Shown piece by piece: positions 44,432 through 52,934 of a stretch of DNA of 64,000 nucleotides. The position numbers and the translations under genes were made by a program. Origin of the DNA: Gemmatimonas aurantiaca T-27 (GTDB lineage Bacteria > Gemmatimonadota > Gemmatimonadetes > Gemmatimonadales > Gemmatimonadaceae); assembly GCF_000010305.1 (NCBI RefSeq), contig NC_012489.1, positions 62,001-126,000 of the forward strand. Reading direction: 5' to 3'. Numbering within the stretch: the stretch's first letter is position 1; each line of letters begins with the position of its first letter. The notes below the pieces were generated by a model that was not told the DNA's origin, did no database searches, and saw nothing but the letters and a program-made list of their open reading frames with translations.

Positions 44432-45556
44432 TCAACCTAAATTGATCTGCAGGTCAGCGCTGTGAACTTCCGCGACCTCGCAAGCAAGGTCGATGATCTC
44501 CGCAATTGAGCGCTTGCTGTAGTTCGTGCCCATCCACCATCCTGCACCTAACTCGATGGCATGCTCCGCCGCGAGGTCCGGACGGCCAGGGTAAAGATCG
44601 GCGCGATTGATCGCAATATACCTTCGCTTTCTCCCGTGCTTTCGGGAGGCAAAGCGATCGAGGAACGTCGGATCCTTCTTGGCAAATGCTCCGAGAATTC
44701 CTTGAAGAACCTCGCGCGCAGATCCCGCTGCAAATCGCCTTCCATCCATGCTAAACCCAACGGAACCGTTTCCTGGCTTCACCACGGCCTGCGTGGCCGG
44801 CTCGATCCGAAGAACCGGTGCCGGTTCGACACTTCGACCGGTACTGAGAGGGACTTTCTGGGGCAAGGTTGCCGAAGAAATGGACGCGACAAATCGGGAG
44901 CAAGCCTCTAGGTCTGGCTTGTAGCCACAGATGTCTTCTACCTTCTCCGCGAGGAGATCAAGCAGGAGGCTGTCCTCCTCTTTGAGGAGTGCACTCCATG
45001 CTCGGGGCAGGGTTACTTCGATCTGCCGTAGCCGCGCAACGTCCTTGTAGTCAGCACGAGCTGAGGTGAGTGCTGAGCCATCCAGCACTCGATCGCGCTT
45101 AAGGTAGCGTACAAGACGATCTGTGGATTCTACAGATGTCCGTTCAAGCAAATCGAGCTTGTAGACCCGTCGCTCCGCGACATGCCCTTGCTCGCCCGGC
45201 AAATAGAAGGACCATTCTTGACCGTCCGTGAGAATAGCCAGTGGTACGCCGCGCATGAACGCGTACTCAAAGAGTTGGCGATCTCCACCGTCACTTTGGC
45301 CGACCCGCTTCACTTCGACGAATGCCGTAGGGCTGCCCGTTCGGTCGCAGAGCGCGAAGTCGACTCGTCTACCCTCCAATGCGTATTCCGGGGCTACGAT
45401 CCTCGTATCAAACACGGGCCACCCGAGTTCGTGAAGAATCGGGAGCACGACCCCTTGGGAGACCGTTGCCTCATTGGGAAAGCGGCCGGCGCGGAGATCT
45501 CCCTGAATTTGGCCAAGGCGATCGACAAGGGTTGATTGGATAGCCACTGTGTTCAT
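44432..45556 (-). CDS. HSDR_N_2-like PD-(D/E)XK protein, accessory to the RM operon
   Basis: 374 residues from the ATG at 45556. The N-terminal domain resembles the restriction-type HSDR_N_2 fold: NEATVSQGVVLPILHELGWPVFD, then RRVDFALC (Asp66) and AFVEVKR (Glu81, Lys83), the PD-(D/E)XK triad. The remaining ~250 residues are unfamiliar; they contain RYIAINRADLYPGRPDLAAEHAIELGAGWWMGTNYSKRSI, which looks like a small DNA-binding or McrB-like N-terminal unit. No motor is present. It precedes hsdR on the same strand and may be an accessory nuclease or an unrelated defence gene. Confidence 0.6.
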   Translation of the reverse strand: MNTVAIQSTLVDRLGQIQGDLRAGRFPNEATVSQGVVLPILHELGWPVFDTRIVAPEYALEGRRVDFALCDRTGSPTAFVEVKRVGQSDGGDRQLFEYAFMRGVPLAILTDGQEWSFYLPGEQGHVAERRVYKLDLLERTSVESTDRLVRYLKRDRVLDGSALTSARADYKDVARLRQIEVTLPRAWSALLKEEDSLLLDLLAEKVEDICGYKPDLEACSRFVASISSATLPQKVPLSTGRSVEPAPVLRIEPATQAVVKPGNGSVGFSMDGRRFAAGSAREVLQGILGAFAKKDPTFLDRFASRKHGRKRRYIAINRADLYPGRPDLAAEHAIELGAGWWMGTNYSKRSIAEIIDLACEVAEVHSADLQINLG

Positions 45557-45575
45557 AAGCGGAGGTCTAGAATCG

Positions 45576-46322
45576 CTACGGATTTGATCGCTCAACGATC
45601 GTCGCAAGCTTGATATAGTCCAACGCCGGAAACCACTTCGCCAGATACGCGTTCCCCTGCCTGGCGATCCGCGCGAAGTTCGGCTCCTCCCCGTACTCCG
45701 CGTTCAGCCGCTCCACGACGTCCATCCCTTCCGTCACGCGGCCAATCGGCGCGAACAGCTTCTGATAATCCAACTTCCGCGTGTTGTCGCCGGTGCTGAT
45801 GAACAGCTCCGTGCTCCGCGAATTCGGTCCGTTCGCCGCGAACGCGACGGTGCCTTTCTCATTGCTGATTCGCATGGGGTCGTCCGGAATGTTCGCGTTC
45901 ACCCACGCGTCATTCACCGACACCGTGCCATGTTTGCCGAACTGCGCGACGAAGCCGGGCACGATGCGGTAGAACCGCACCTCGTCGAAAAAGCCAATCG
46001 TCACCAGCTCGTAGAACCGATCAGCACCGTGCGGGGCCAGCTTGCGCTCCACACTCACCACGAACGGGCCTTTGCTGGTCTCGAAGCGCACCTGGAACGT
46101 GTCTGGGCTGCGCATCGGAGTAGCCGCGGGGCCGGGCACCTGCCGCACCACCTTCGTGGCCGTATCGGCCGGCGCCGCTCGCTCGGTGCGTGCACTGCCG
46201 TCACCGCCGCACGCCGAGAGACCGCTGGCGGCCAGGCCGGTGATCATCAGCAACAGGGCGGGGGCGAGTCGGCGCGGGGTCGTCCGGCGTGAGGCGGCGA
46301 GGCGGGAGATCGGCATATCCAT
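45576..46322 (-). CDS. Cyclophilin-type peptidyl-prolyl isomerase lipoprotein
   Basis: 248 residues from the ATG at 46322 (a second ATG is at 46316). Lipobox GLSACGG near residue 34 anchors it to a membrane. The cyclophilin fold is recognised by FETSKGPFVVSVERKLAPHGADRFYELVTIGFFDEVRFYRIVPGFVAQFG, SNEKGTVAFAANGPNSRSTELFIST, and FAPIGRVTEGMDVVERL. It should catalyse cis-trans proline isomerisation in exported proteins. It is divergent from the acetamidase gene (71 bp). Confidence 0.85.
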   Translation of the reverse strand: MDMPISRLAASRRTTPRRLAPALLLMITGLAASGLSACGGDGSARTERAAPADTATKVVRQVPGPAATPMRSPDTFQVRFETSKGPFVVSVERKLAPHGADRFYELVTIGFFDEVRFYRIVPGFVAQFGKHGTVSVNDAWVNANIPDDPMRISNEKGTVAFAANGPNSRSTELFISTGDNTRKLDYQKLFAPIGRVTEGMDVVERLNAEYGEEPNFARIARQGNAYLAKWFPALDYIKLATIVERSNP

Positions 46323-46392
46323 AGTATGTGCGCCGACATCGCGAAGTGCATATTGGGCGCGCCCGCTCTCGTCTCCTCCAGGCCAGGCCCAC

Positions 46393-47538
46393 ATGCGCGC
46401 TCGTTCGTTCGTCCCCCTCACGGTGTGCCTTCTGGTGTGCGGCGCAACCATCGCCGCCTGTGCGTCCGGTGCCGGCTCGGCGAGCGCAAACCCGGGCACG
46501 TCCGCACCACAGCAGGCCAGCACGTCGCCCTTCTGGGGCGCGCCCGCGGTGGGCCGCACGCACACGCTCATGCCCACGCCTACCACGGTGGTCAACGGCG
46601 GCTACGATCCGGCTGCGGCGCCGGTGGTGCGCATGGCATCGGGCGATCTGCTCGATGTGGGCACGGTGTCCACCTGCGGTGTGCGCTTGCTGCAGACGGG
46701 CAAGGACTCGGGACGCATCGAGCCGGCCATCCGCGCCATTCAGGCGGCTACCGCGGCGGGTACGCTCAAACGCGGGCCGGGCGGGCATGTGCTCACGGGG
46801 CCGGTGTATGTGGAAGGCGCCGAGTCGGGGGATGTGCTGGAAGTGCGCATCCGCGACATCCAGCTCGATGTGCCTTACGCGTGCAACAGCTTCAGCTCAC
46901 GCAGCGGCTTCATTCCGGAAGACTTTCCCAACACCACGCGCTCGCGCATCGTGCCGCTCGATGCACGCCGCATGATCGGGCATTTCGACGACACGCTGGG
47001 CATCGAGATTCCGCTGCGTCCATTCTTTGGCAGCATCGGTGTGGCGCCGCCGGCGGCGAGTGGCCGCATTCACAGTGCGCCGCCGGGCATGCACGCGGGC
47101 AATCTCGACAACAAGGAACTCACCGCGGGCACCATTCTCTACATCCCGGTGAATGTGCGCGGCGCCCTGCTGCACATCGGCGATGGACACGCGGCCCAGG
47201 GCGATGGCGAAGTGGACATCACCGCCCTCGAGACGGCGCTGCGTGGTCAGTTGCAGCTCGTCGTGCGCAAGGACATGAAACTCACCTGGCCGCGCGGCGA
47301 GACACGCACACACTGGATTGCCATGGGTACCGACAGCAATCTCACTATCGCCACCAAGATTGCAGTGCGAGAGGCCATCAAACTGCTGGGTGATGTGTAC
47401 AAGCTTCCTCGCGAAGACGCGTATCAGTTGGTGAGCACGGCGTGTGATGTGCGTATCACGCAGTTGGTGGACGGCACCATGGGCGCGCATGTGATGATTC
47501 CCAAAGCGCTGTTTACGCGGCGCCGTCCGACGCACTGA
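46393..47538 (+). CDS. Acetamidase/formamidase-family lipoprotein
   Basis: 381 residues from the ATG at 46393. Lipobox IAACASG near residue 22 shows it is exported and lipid-anchored. The FmdA_AmdA fold is seen in VVRMASGDLLDVGTVSTCGV, GPVYVEGAESGDVLEVRIRDI, then HAGNLDNKELTAGTILYIPVNVRGALLHIGDGHAAQGDGEVD and TRTHWIAMGTDSNL. The family hydrolyses acetamide, formamide or small cyclic amides to ammonia; a secreted member is less usual. It converges on a hypothetical lipoprotein gene 10 bp away. Confidence 0.85.
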   Translation: MRARSFVPLTVCLLVCGATIAACASGAGSASANPGTSAPQQASTSPFWGAPAVGRTHTLMPTPTTVVNGGYDPAAAPVVRMASGDLLDVGTVSTCGVRLLQTGKDSGRIEPAIRAIQAATAAGTLKRGPGGHVLTGPVYVEGAESGDVLEVRIRDIQLDVPYACNSFSSRSGFIPEDFPNTTRSRIVPLDARRMIGHFDDTLGIEIPLRPFFGSIGVAPPAASGRIHSAPPGMHAGNLDNKELTAGTILYIPVNVRGALLHIGDGHAAQGDGEVDITALETALRGQLQLVVRKDMKLTWPRGETRTHWIAMGTDSNLTIATKIAVREAIKLLGDVYKLPREDAYQLVSTACDVRITQLVDGTMGAHVMIPKALFTRRRPTH

Positions 47539-47548
47539 CAGGCCATCG

Positions 47549-48118
47549 CTAGCGCACCGTCAGCACGAGTGTTTGCCACGTTCCCACGGCGAGTCCCATG
47601 CTATCAACGGGAGCGGCAACGCGTCCCGTGGGAGCGCAGCTCCAGCTACCCTTCCAAAGACTGTCCTCCGTGCGCACGCCCTTGATCACCCGGAGTGGTG
47701 TGGCGAATACCGGTCCGGCGCTCTCGGGCCAGAGTGTCAGCTCGATGCTGTCGGTGCCAAACACGCGGGCGCGGGCGGGCGCGTTCTGCAGATTGAATGC
47801 GGCGAGTTCCTGAAAGCCGCTGGCCCGTACGGAACGGCGATACACATCACCACTCGAATGGCCAAACCGAATCTGCTCGCGCGCGGAAACCGTGCGGGTG
47901 GAATCCCATTGCATGGACACCAGCATCGAACAGGCAATGCTGGTGCCATCATTCAGCGGATAGGTGGCTCCTCCGCTGAACGAGTTCTCCACCACCGTTC
48001 TGCCGCTCGGCAACGGATCCGGCTGAGAAACCTGCTCGGAACGACACGCGGAAACCAACGCCGTGAATGTCAGCACCACCCCGGGAACAATGCGCGTGAT
48101 GTTCATGTTCATATCCAT
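47549..48118 (-). CDS. Lipoprotein of unknown function
   Basis: 189 residues from the ATG at 48118. A type II signal peptide ends in LVSAC near residue 26. The mature part is a beta-rich domain with SGDVYRRSVRASGFQELAAFNLQNAPARARVFGTDSIELTLWPESAG. Two cysteines in the mature part (SIACSM and WSCAPT) could form a disulfide. No family is recognised. It converges on the acetamidase gene and is divergent from the NTF2-like gene. Confidence 0.55.
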   Translation of the reverse strand: MDMNMNITRIVPGVVLTFTALVSACRSEQVSQPDPLPSGRTVVENSFSGGATYPLNDGTSIACSMLVSMQWDSTRTVSAREQIRFGHSSGDVYRRSVRASGFQELAAFNLQNAPARARVFGTDSIELTLWPESAGPVFATPLRVIKGVRTEDSLWKGSWSCAPTGRVAAPVDSMGLAVGTWQTLVLTVR

Positions 48119-48470
48119 GAGTGCGGCACCAATGGGTGAGGAAAGAATGAGACGACAGGTTGCATCGGTCTTCGGCACGACCGGCGCCTCACGATGGGGC
48201 ATTCATGAAGGCCCGTCGCGCCTGCTGTGATGGACGGGCGTGCGGTTGTGGCGTAGCGCGTGCGTTCGGTGACGATCGGGAGAGTTGCGGCCGGGGCCCG
48301 CTCCACCACGGCCGCTCTGCATGTCGTTGTGTCCCGCTGGGCACACCATCCGTCACATTCGCCTGTTCGGTGCCTCGCCACACACACACCGTGGACACAA
48401 CGCGCCCGCCGTTCAGCGCGCCGCAGGTACGAGCCGCTCGGCCCGTTGTCCCTCACCATCCCTCCTGGCA
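48119..48470. other. 352-bp divergent intergenic region, nothing recognised
   Basis: It separates the lipoprotein gene and the NTF2-like gene and should hold both promoters. I see no convincing -35/-10 pair, repeat, RNA gene or coding frame with family similarity. A short GC-rich inverted stretch, CGGCCGGGGCCCG...CGGCCG, occurs near 48289-48318. Confidence 0.4.
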
Positions 48471-49064
48471 ATGCCCCTTTCCCTCCGCGCCCGACTGGCC
48501 ACTTTCACGCTCGGTGCCCTGATCGCAGCGCCCGCTGTTCGCAGCAATGTGGTACAGGCACAATCCACGGCCGCCGCGGCACCAGCTCCGGCAGCTCGCG
48601 CCGCCAACCCGGCCGATGTCACGTCCATCGATGCCATCGTGAAGGCGCTCTACGAATCCATCTCCGGTCCCAAGGCGCAGCCGCGCGACTTCGATCGGCT
48701 CCGCACGCTGTTCGCGCCGGGCGCCCGCATGATCCCCACCGGCATTGCGGCCGACGGCAAAGCGCGTCTCCGCAACTGGAACGTGGAGGAGTACATCACC
48801 GCGGCCGGCCCGGGGCTGATGGCCAATGGTTTCTTCGAACGCGAGATCGGCCGCACCACCGAATCGTTCGGCAATGTGTGGCACATCATGAGTGTCTACG
48901 ACTCGCGCTACACACCAACCGACAAACCGTTTGCGCGTGGCATCAACAGCATCCAGCTATTCAATGGTGGTGATCGCTGGTACATCGTGTCGGTGTTCTG
49001 GGACTCCGAGCGGCCTGGCAATCCAATTCCGGCCGAGCGTATCACGGTGAAGGACCAGGGCTGA
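48471..49064 (+). CDS. Exported NTF2-like/SnoaL-type protein
   Basis: 197 residues from the ATG at 48471, followed by a signal peptide ending in NVVQAQ. The cone-shaped NTF2-like fold is suggested by DVTSIDAIVKALYESISG, FDRLRTLFAPGARMIPTG, VEEYITAAGPGLMANGFFEREIGRTTESFGNVWHIMSVYDSRY and INSIQLFNGGDRWYIVSVFWD. Such exported proteins bind small ligands or act as hydro-lyases. It is 7 bp before the TTG start of a Ser/Thr kinase gene, so it might provide the kinase with a signal. That link is inferred. Confidence 0.65.
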   Translation: MPLSLRARLATFTLGALIAAPAVRSNVVQAQSTAAAAPAPAARAANPADVTSIDAIVKALYESISGPKAQPRDFDRLRTLFAPGARMIPTGIAADGKARLRNWNVEEYITAAGPGLMANGFFEREIGRTTESFGNVWHIMSVYDSRYTPTDKPFARGINSIQLFNGGDRWYIVSVFWDSERPGNPIPAERITVKDQG

Positions 49065-49071
49065 GTCGGCC

Positions 49072-52000
49072 TTGGATCGCGACGCGCTACGCACACGCCT
49101 GACCGAACTCCTCGGTGTGCAGTACGCCCTGCACGAGGAGCTCGGCGGCGGTGGCATGTCGGTGGTGTATCGCGCCACCGAGCGGGCGTTCGAACGTGCC
49201 GTGGTCATCAAGGTGCTCGCACCGGAGCTGACCGCGGCGCTGAATGCCAAACGTTTCGTGCGCGAAATCAACATCGCGGCGCGACTGCAGCATCCGAATA
49301 TCGTCCCTATGCTGGCCGCACAGGTGGACCACGGCATTCCGTACTACGTGATGCCGTACGTGAAAGGTCGCTCGCTACGTGACCGCATGACGGCGGGGGC
49401 GGTGCCGATGGCCGAGGCGTTGTCGATGCTGCGTGATATCGCCCGTGCGCTGGCCTATGCACACGGCGAAGGCGTGGTGCATCGAGACATCAAGCCGGAA
49501 AACGTGCTGCTGTCGGGGCGCGTGGCCATGGTGACGGACTTCGGTATCGCCAAAGCACTGGCAGTGGCGTCGGCACCCGAGTTTTCAGCGGAATCGTCCA
49601 CCGCGTCCCACACTCTCACACAGTACGGTACGTCCATCGGCACACCGCGTTACATAGCACCCGAGCAGGCGGTGGCGGGTGATGTGGATCATCGCGCCGA
49701 TCTGTATTCGTGGGGCGTGATGGCGTACGAGTTGTTTGCCGGTGTGCACATGTTCGCCGAACGTGGGTCACCGCGGCAGATGCTGGCCGCGCACATCGCC
49801 GAGACGCCGCGACCATTGCAGGAAGCGGCGCCCACCGTACCGCAGCCACTCGCGCATCTCATCATGCGCACGCTGGCCAAGGATCCCGAGCAGCGTCCGG
49901 CCAATGCCGAAGAGTTGCTGGCGCTGCTGGAAGCGTACGATGTGGCCGTGAGTGGAGAGCGATTCCCCTCGGGGCCACTGGCCTCTCCCCTGCCGGCCAA
50001 AGCTCGTGGTGTGACACGCTGGGTCACGGCGACGGTGCTGTTTGTCGTGGCGGCGATCGGGGCGGCGGTATGGATGAAAGGTTCACATCCAACGCTCGAC
50101 GAGCGACTGCTCGTGGCGGCGCCGTTCCGTGTGTCGGCCGCCGATCCGGCATTGCAGTACCTGCGCGAAGGCATGATCGACCTGCTGTCGGCCAATCTCA
50201 CCACCTCATCTCTGCGTGTGGCGCCGCCGCGCACCATGGTGGAAGCGTTCGCCGCTACGACAGGGGCGAACGAGCGTGATGCCACCGAAACACAAGCCAT
50301 CGAGACCGCCCGGACGCTGGGCGCCGGTCGTTTGTTGCTCGGCGATATCGTGGCCACCCCCAAAGAGCTGACTTTCACGGTGCGTGTGCTCGATGTGGTG
50401 CGTGGCACATCGTCGGACGCCATTCGTGTGAACGGTTCGGTGGACAGTGTAGCACAACTCGTGGACAAGCTGTCGTTGGCCATTCTCTCAGAGCTTGCGC
50501 CCGACGACGTGAAGCGCGTGGGCTCGGTGGGCACGACATCGGTGGTGGCGCTGCGTTCGTATCTCGAAGGGCTGGCCATGTTGCGTCGAGCGCAGCACAT
50601 CGAGTCCACCAAAGCGTTTCTGCGTGCCATCGAAGCCGATACCACGTTTGCACTGGCCGGCATCGGTCTGCGTCTGGCGGCCTCGTGGAATGGCAATCAG
50701 GAGATGACAACGCGAGGCACCGACATTGCCTGGCGCTATCGCACGCGCCTGAGCGGCGGTGACCAGGCATTGCTCACCGCGCTGGTGGGCTCACGTTATC
50801 CCGACATCACACCGACGGTGCAGAAGCTGGACGATGTGCGCCGCTATGTGGCGCTGGCACCGCAGCGCGCCGAGGCATGGTATCTGCTCGGCGATGCGCT
50901 GTTCCACTATGGGCATATCGCCGGTGTGAGCGAAGACTCTGTCGACGCCGAATCGCGCCGGGCTTTTGTGCGGGCGCTCGATCTCGATTCCACGTATCTG
51001 TCGGCCGCGGTGCATCTCACCGATCTGGCGGCGTGGCACAATGACAATGCATTGCTGGACCGTATTTCACGTTTGCGCAGCGCCGCCGATTCGAATCGGG
51101 TGTGGATGTGGGAAGTGCGATGGTATCAGGCCGCCCGCGCCAATGCACCAGACCAGCAGGTGTGGCGCGATTCGCTCGTGCGTCGGAACTATGGGCACTT
51201 CACACAGGTGGCCATGCACGAGGGCATTGGTGCCCGTGAAGGCGTGGCCGTGTACGACTCGGTTTATCGATTGGCGCGTGGTGGTGAACCGGAGCGCATG
51301 GTGACCGCCGGCTCCAACCTCGTGGACTGGCTGTTGTTGCTGGGCCGGCCTGCACAGGCGCAGCGTGTGATGGCGGCGATCGACTCGAGCCCCGATGGCA
51401 ATGCACGGGCCAACAGCGCGGTGCGTCGGTTGCGTAGCGCGATGCTGGGTGAACACGACACCACCGGCACGGGGCTGGCGCTGCAGCGTCTGGCGACCGA
51501 TGAATCGTTGGTGCCCACGGATTTCATGAGCCAGAGCTTTGTGCTGCGGGCGGTGCGATCCGCCGAGACGTGGCGTCTGGAGCATGGGGACAGCAGTCAG
51601 ACGCGCCTATCCAAACAGCGTCTTGCGGCGGCGGTACGTGGCACGCCCGCCGAGCGTGATGTGGACTACGCGTTGTCCGTGGGACTCATCGAGGCGCTGC
51701 ACGCAAGACTCGCACGTGACACCACCACACTGCGCGCGCGCCTGCAGCATCTCGACTCGCTATTGGCCAACCTCGACTACAGTCGTGCGCATGAAGCCCG
51801 CACGGCCTTCACCACGCTCGAAGTGGCGCGCCTGTGGGAATCGCTGAACGACCCCACGCGTGCGTTGGTGACCATCCGTCGCTCGGGTGATCGCTGGCAA
51901 GGTTCCGTGACGCCATACCTGGCCACGCGGCTCAGGCACCGTGCGCGGCTTGCGGCCGCTCTTGGCCAACACGCAGAAGCACGCTGGGCCAGCGAGCGAT

Positions 52001-52083
52001 ACCTCGCCTATCGATTCGAACCTGAACCGTCGCTGCGCGCGCAGGTGGATTCGGTGAGGCGCCTGTTGGTCACGCTCCCGTAA
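49072..52083 (+). CDS. Ser/Thr protein kinase with TM segment and TPR-like C-terminus
   Basis: 1003 residues. The start is taken as the TTG at 49072, because the next ATG lies inside the glycine loop (GGGGMSVVYRA). The kinase domain (about 15-285) has VVIKVLA, HRDIKPEN (His137, Asp139), DFGIAKAL (Asp156) and YIAPEQA. One TM helix lies at 317-336 (VTATVLFVVAAIGAAVWM). The outer 650 residues are helical and TPR-like (e.g. AYLRRALDLDSTYLSAA-type pairs). It follows the NTF2-like gene by 7 bp. It probably senses extracellular conditions; no target is evident. Confidence 0.85.
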   Translation: MDRDALRTRLTELLGVQYALHEELGGGGMSVVYRATERAFERAVVIKVLAPELTAALNAKRFVREINIAARLQHPNIVPMLAAQVDHGIPYYVMPYVKGRSLRDRMTAGAVPMAEALSMLRDIARALAYAHGEGVVHRDIKPENVLLSGRVAMVTDFGIAKALAVASAPEFSAESSTASHTLTQYGTSIGTPRYIAPEQAVAGDVDHRADLYSWGVMAYELFAGVHMFAERGSPRQMLAAHIAETPRPLQEAAPTVPQPLAHLIMRTLAKDPEQRPANAEELLALLEAYDVAVSGERFPSGPLASPLPAKARGVTRWVTATVLFVVAAIGAAVWMKGSHPTLDERLLVAAPFRVSAADPALQYLREGMIDLLSANLTTSSLRVAPPRTMVEAFAATTGANERDATETQAIETARTLGAGRLLLGDIVATPKELTFTVRVLDVVRGTSSDAIRVNGSVDSVAQLVDKLSLAILSELAPDDVKRVGSVGTTSVVALRSYLEGLAMLRRAQHIESTKAFLRAIEADTTFALAGIGLRLAASWNGNQEMTTRGTDIAWRYRTRLSGGDQALLTALVGSRYPDITPTVQKLDDVRRYVALAPQRAEAWYLLGDALFHYGHIAGVSEDSVDAESRRAFVRALDLDSTYLSAAVHLTDLAAWHNDNALLDRISRLRSAADSNRVWMWEVRWYQAARANAPDQQVWRDSLVRRNYGHFTQVAMHEGIGAREGVAVYDSVYRLARGGEPERMVTAGSNLVDWLLLLGRPAQAQRVMAAIDSSPDGNARANSAVRRLRSAMLGEHDTTGTGLALQRLATDESLVPTDFMSQSFVLRAVRSAETWRLEHGDSSQTRLSKQRLAAAVRGTPAERDVDYALSVGLIEALHARLARDTTTLRARLQHLDSLLANLDYSRAHEARTAFTTLEVARLWESLNDPTRALVTIRRSGDRWQGSVTPYLATRLRHRARLAAALGQHAEARWASERYLAYRFEPEPSLRAQVDSVRRLLVTLP

Positions 52084-52091
52084 GACGAGCG

Positions 52092-52814
52092 CTACGACGC
52101 ACGATCGGTTGGTGCATCGGCAGCGGCGCTGGAGTTCTGGTGCCGCTGCTGCATCTCGAGACTTTTCTCCACTCCTTTTTCCACGGCCAGTTTGCCGAGG
52201 CGCACGGATTCGTCGGCCATGCGCCGACCACTGTCGGCCACGCGCTTGGTGCCCTGCGCGAACATCTGCTTGAGGTGTTCGGCGTCTTCGTTGTGGAAAT
52301 CGCGCATCTTCTCCAATGAGTCGGCGTTCTCCACGTCGAAATACGGCGCCGAATTGAAGCCCAGTTGCTTGGCGTAGAGACTGATCGGCAACTGACCGAT
52401 GGACGAGTTGTACACGCGCACCATGGCGTTGTAGGCCTCGCGCTTCGACTGCAGGTCGGACTCGATCAGGTCGAGCTGCGCCATGAGCTGCTGGTACGCC
52501 GCGTTGGCCTTGAGTTCGGGATACTGCGTGGCCATGCGCATCACCTGCGTGAGCACACCCGACGCGGCCGCCGCCTCACCCATCGTGGCATCGGCACCGT
52601 TGTTGGCGATGGTCAGGTGAGTGAGCTTCTCGTGATCGGCGTATCCCTTGGCGATGTCGACCAGTTTGTTCACGAGGTCGAGACGTTTCTTCATGGATGC
52701 CATCACGTTCGCATGCGCCTCGCGAACACCGTGCGCCAAGGTCTGCAGCGCGTTGTAGCGTCGCACCGTGTAGACGGCGAGCGCCACGAACAGAATGAAC
52801 AGGGTGAAGAGCAT
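52092..52814 (-). CDS. lemA: LemA-family protein
   Basis: 240 residues. An N-terminal TM helix (LFTLFILFVALAVYTV) is followed by the LemA coiled-coil core: RYNALQTLAHGVREAHANVMASMKKRLDLVNKLVDIAKGYADHEK, then VYNSSIGQLPISLYAKQLGFN, the family signature. The protein should sit in the inner membrane with a long helical body outside; the function is unknown, often linked to envelope homeostasis. It is convergent with the kinase gene, which ends 8 bp away. Confidence 0.85.
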   Translation of the reverse strand: MLFTLFILFVALAVYTVRRYNALQTLAHGVREAHANVMASMKKRLDLVNKLVDIAKGYADHEKLTHLTIANNGADATMGEAAAASGVLTQVMRMATQYPELKANAAYQQLMAQLDLIESDLQSKREAYNAMVRVYNSSIGQLPISLYAKQLGFNSAPYFDVENADSLEKMRDFHNEDAEHLKQMFAQGTKRVADSGRRMADESVRLGKLAVEKGVEKSLEMQQRHQNSSAAADAPTDRAS

Positions 52815-52934
52815 GGCCTGGCCGGGAGAAGGGCAGTGAGAGCCGCACAGGCGACTGTCACCGGACGGTGGCCAGGCCTGCCCTTCGCATTGCGCAGGAA
52901 TGGCCCGGCGACCGTCATGGGCCCTTCGGCAGGA

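Noticed and set aside
26744-45607. Prophage or integrative element carrying the defence genes
   Set aside because: No integrase, transposase, tRNA-associated site, terminal repeat or phage structural gene was found.
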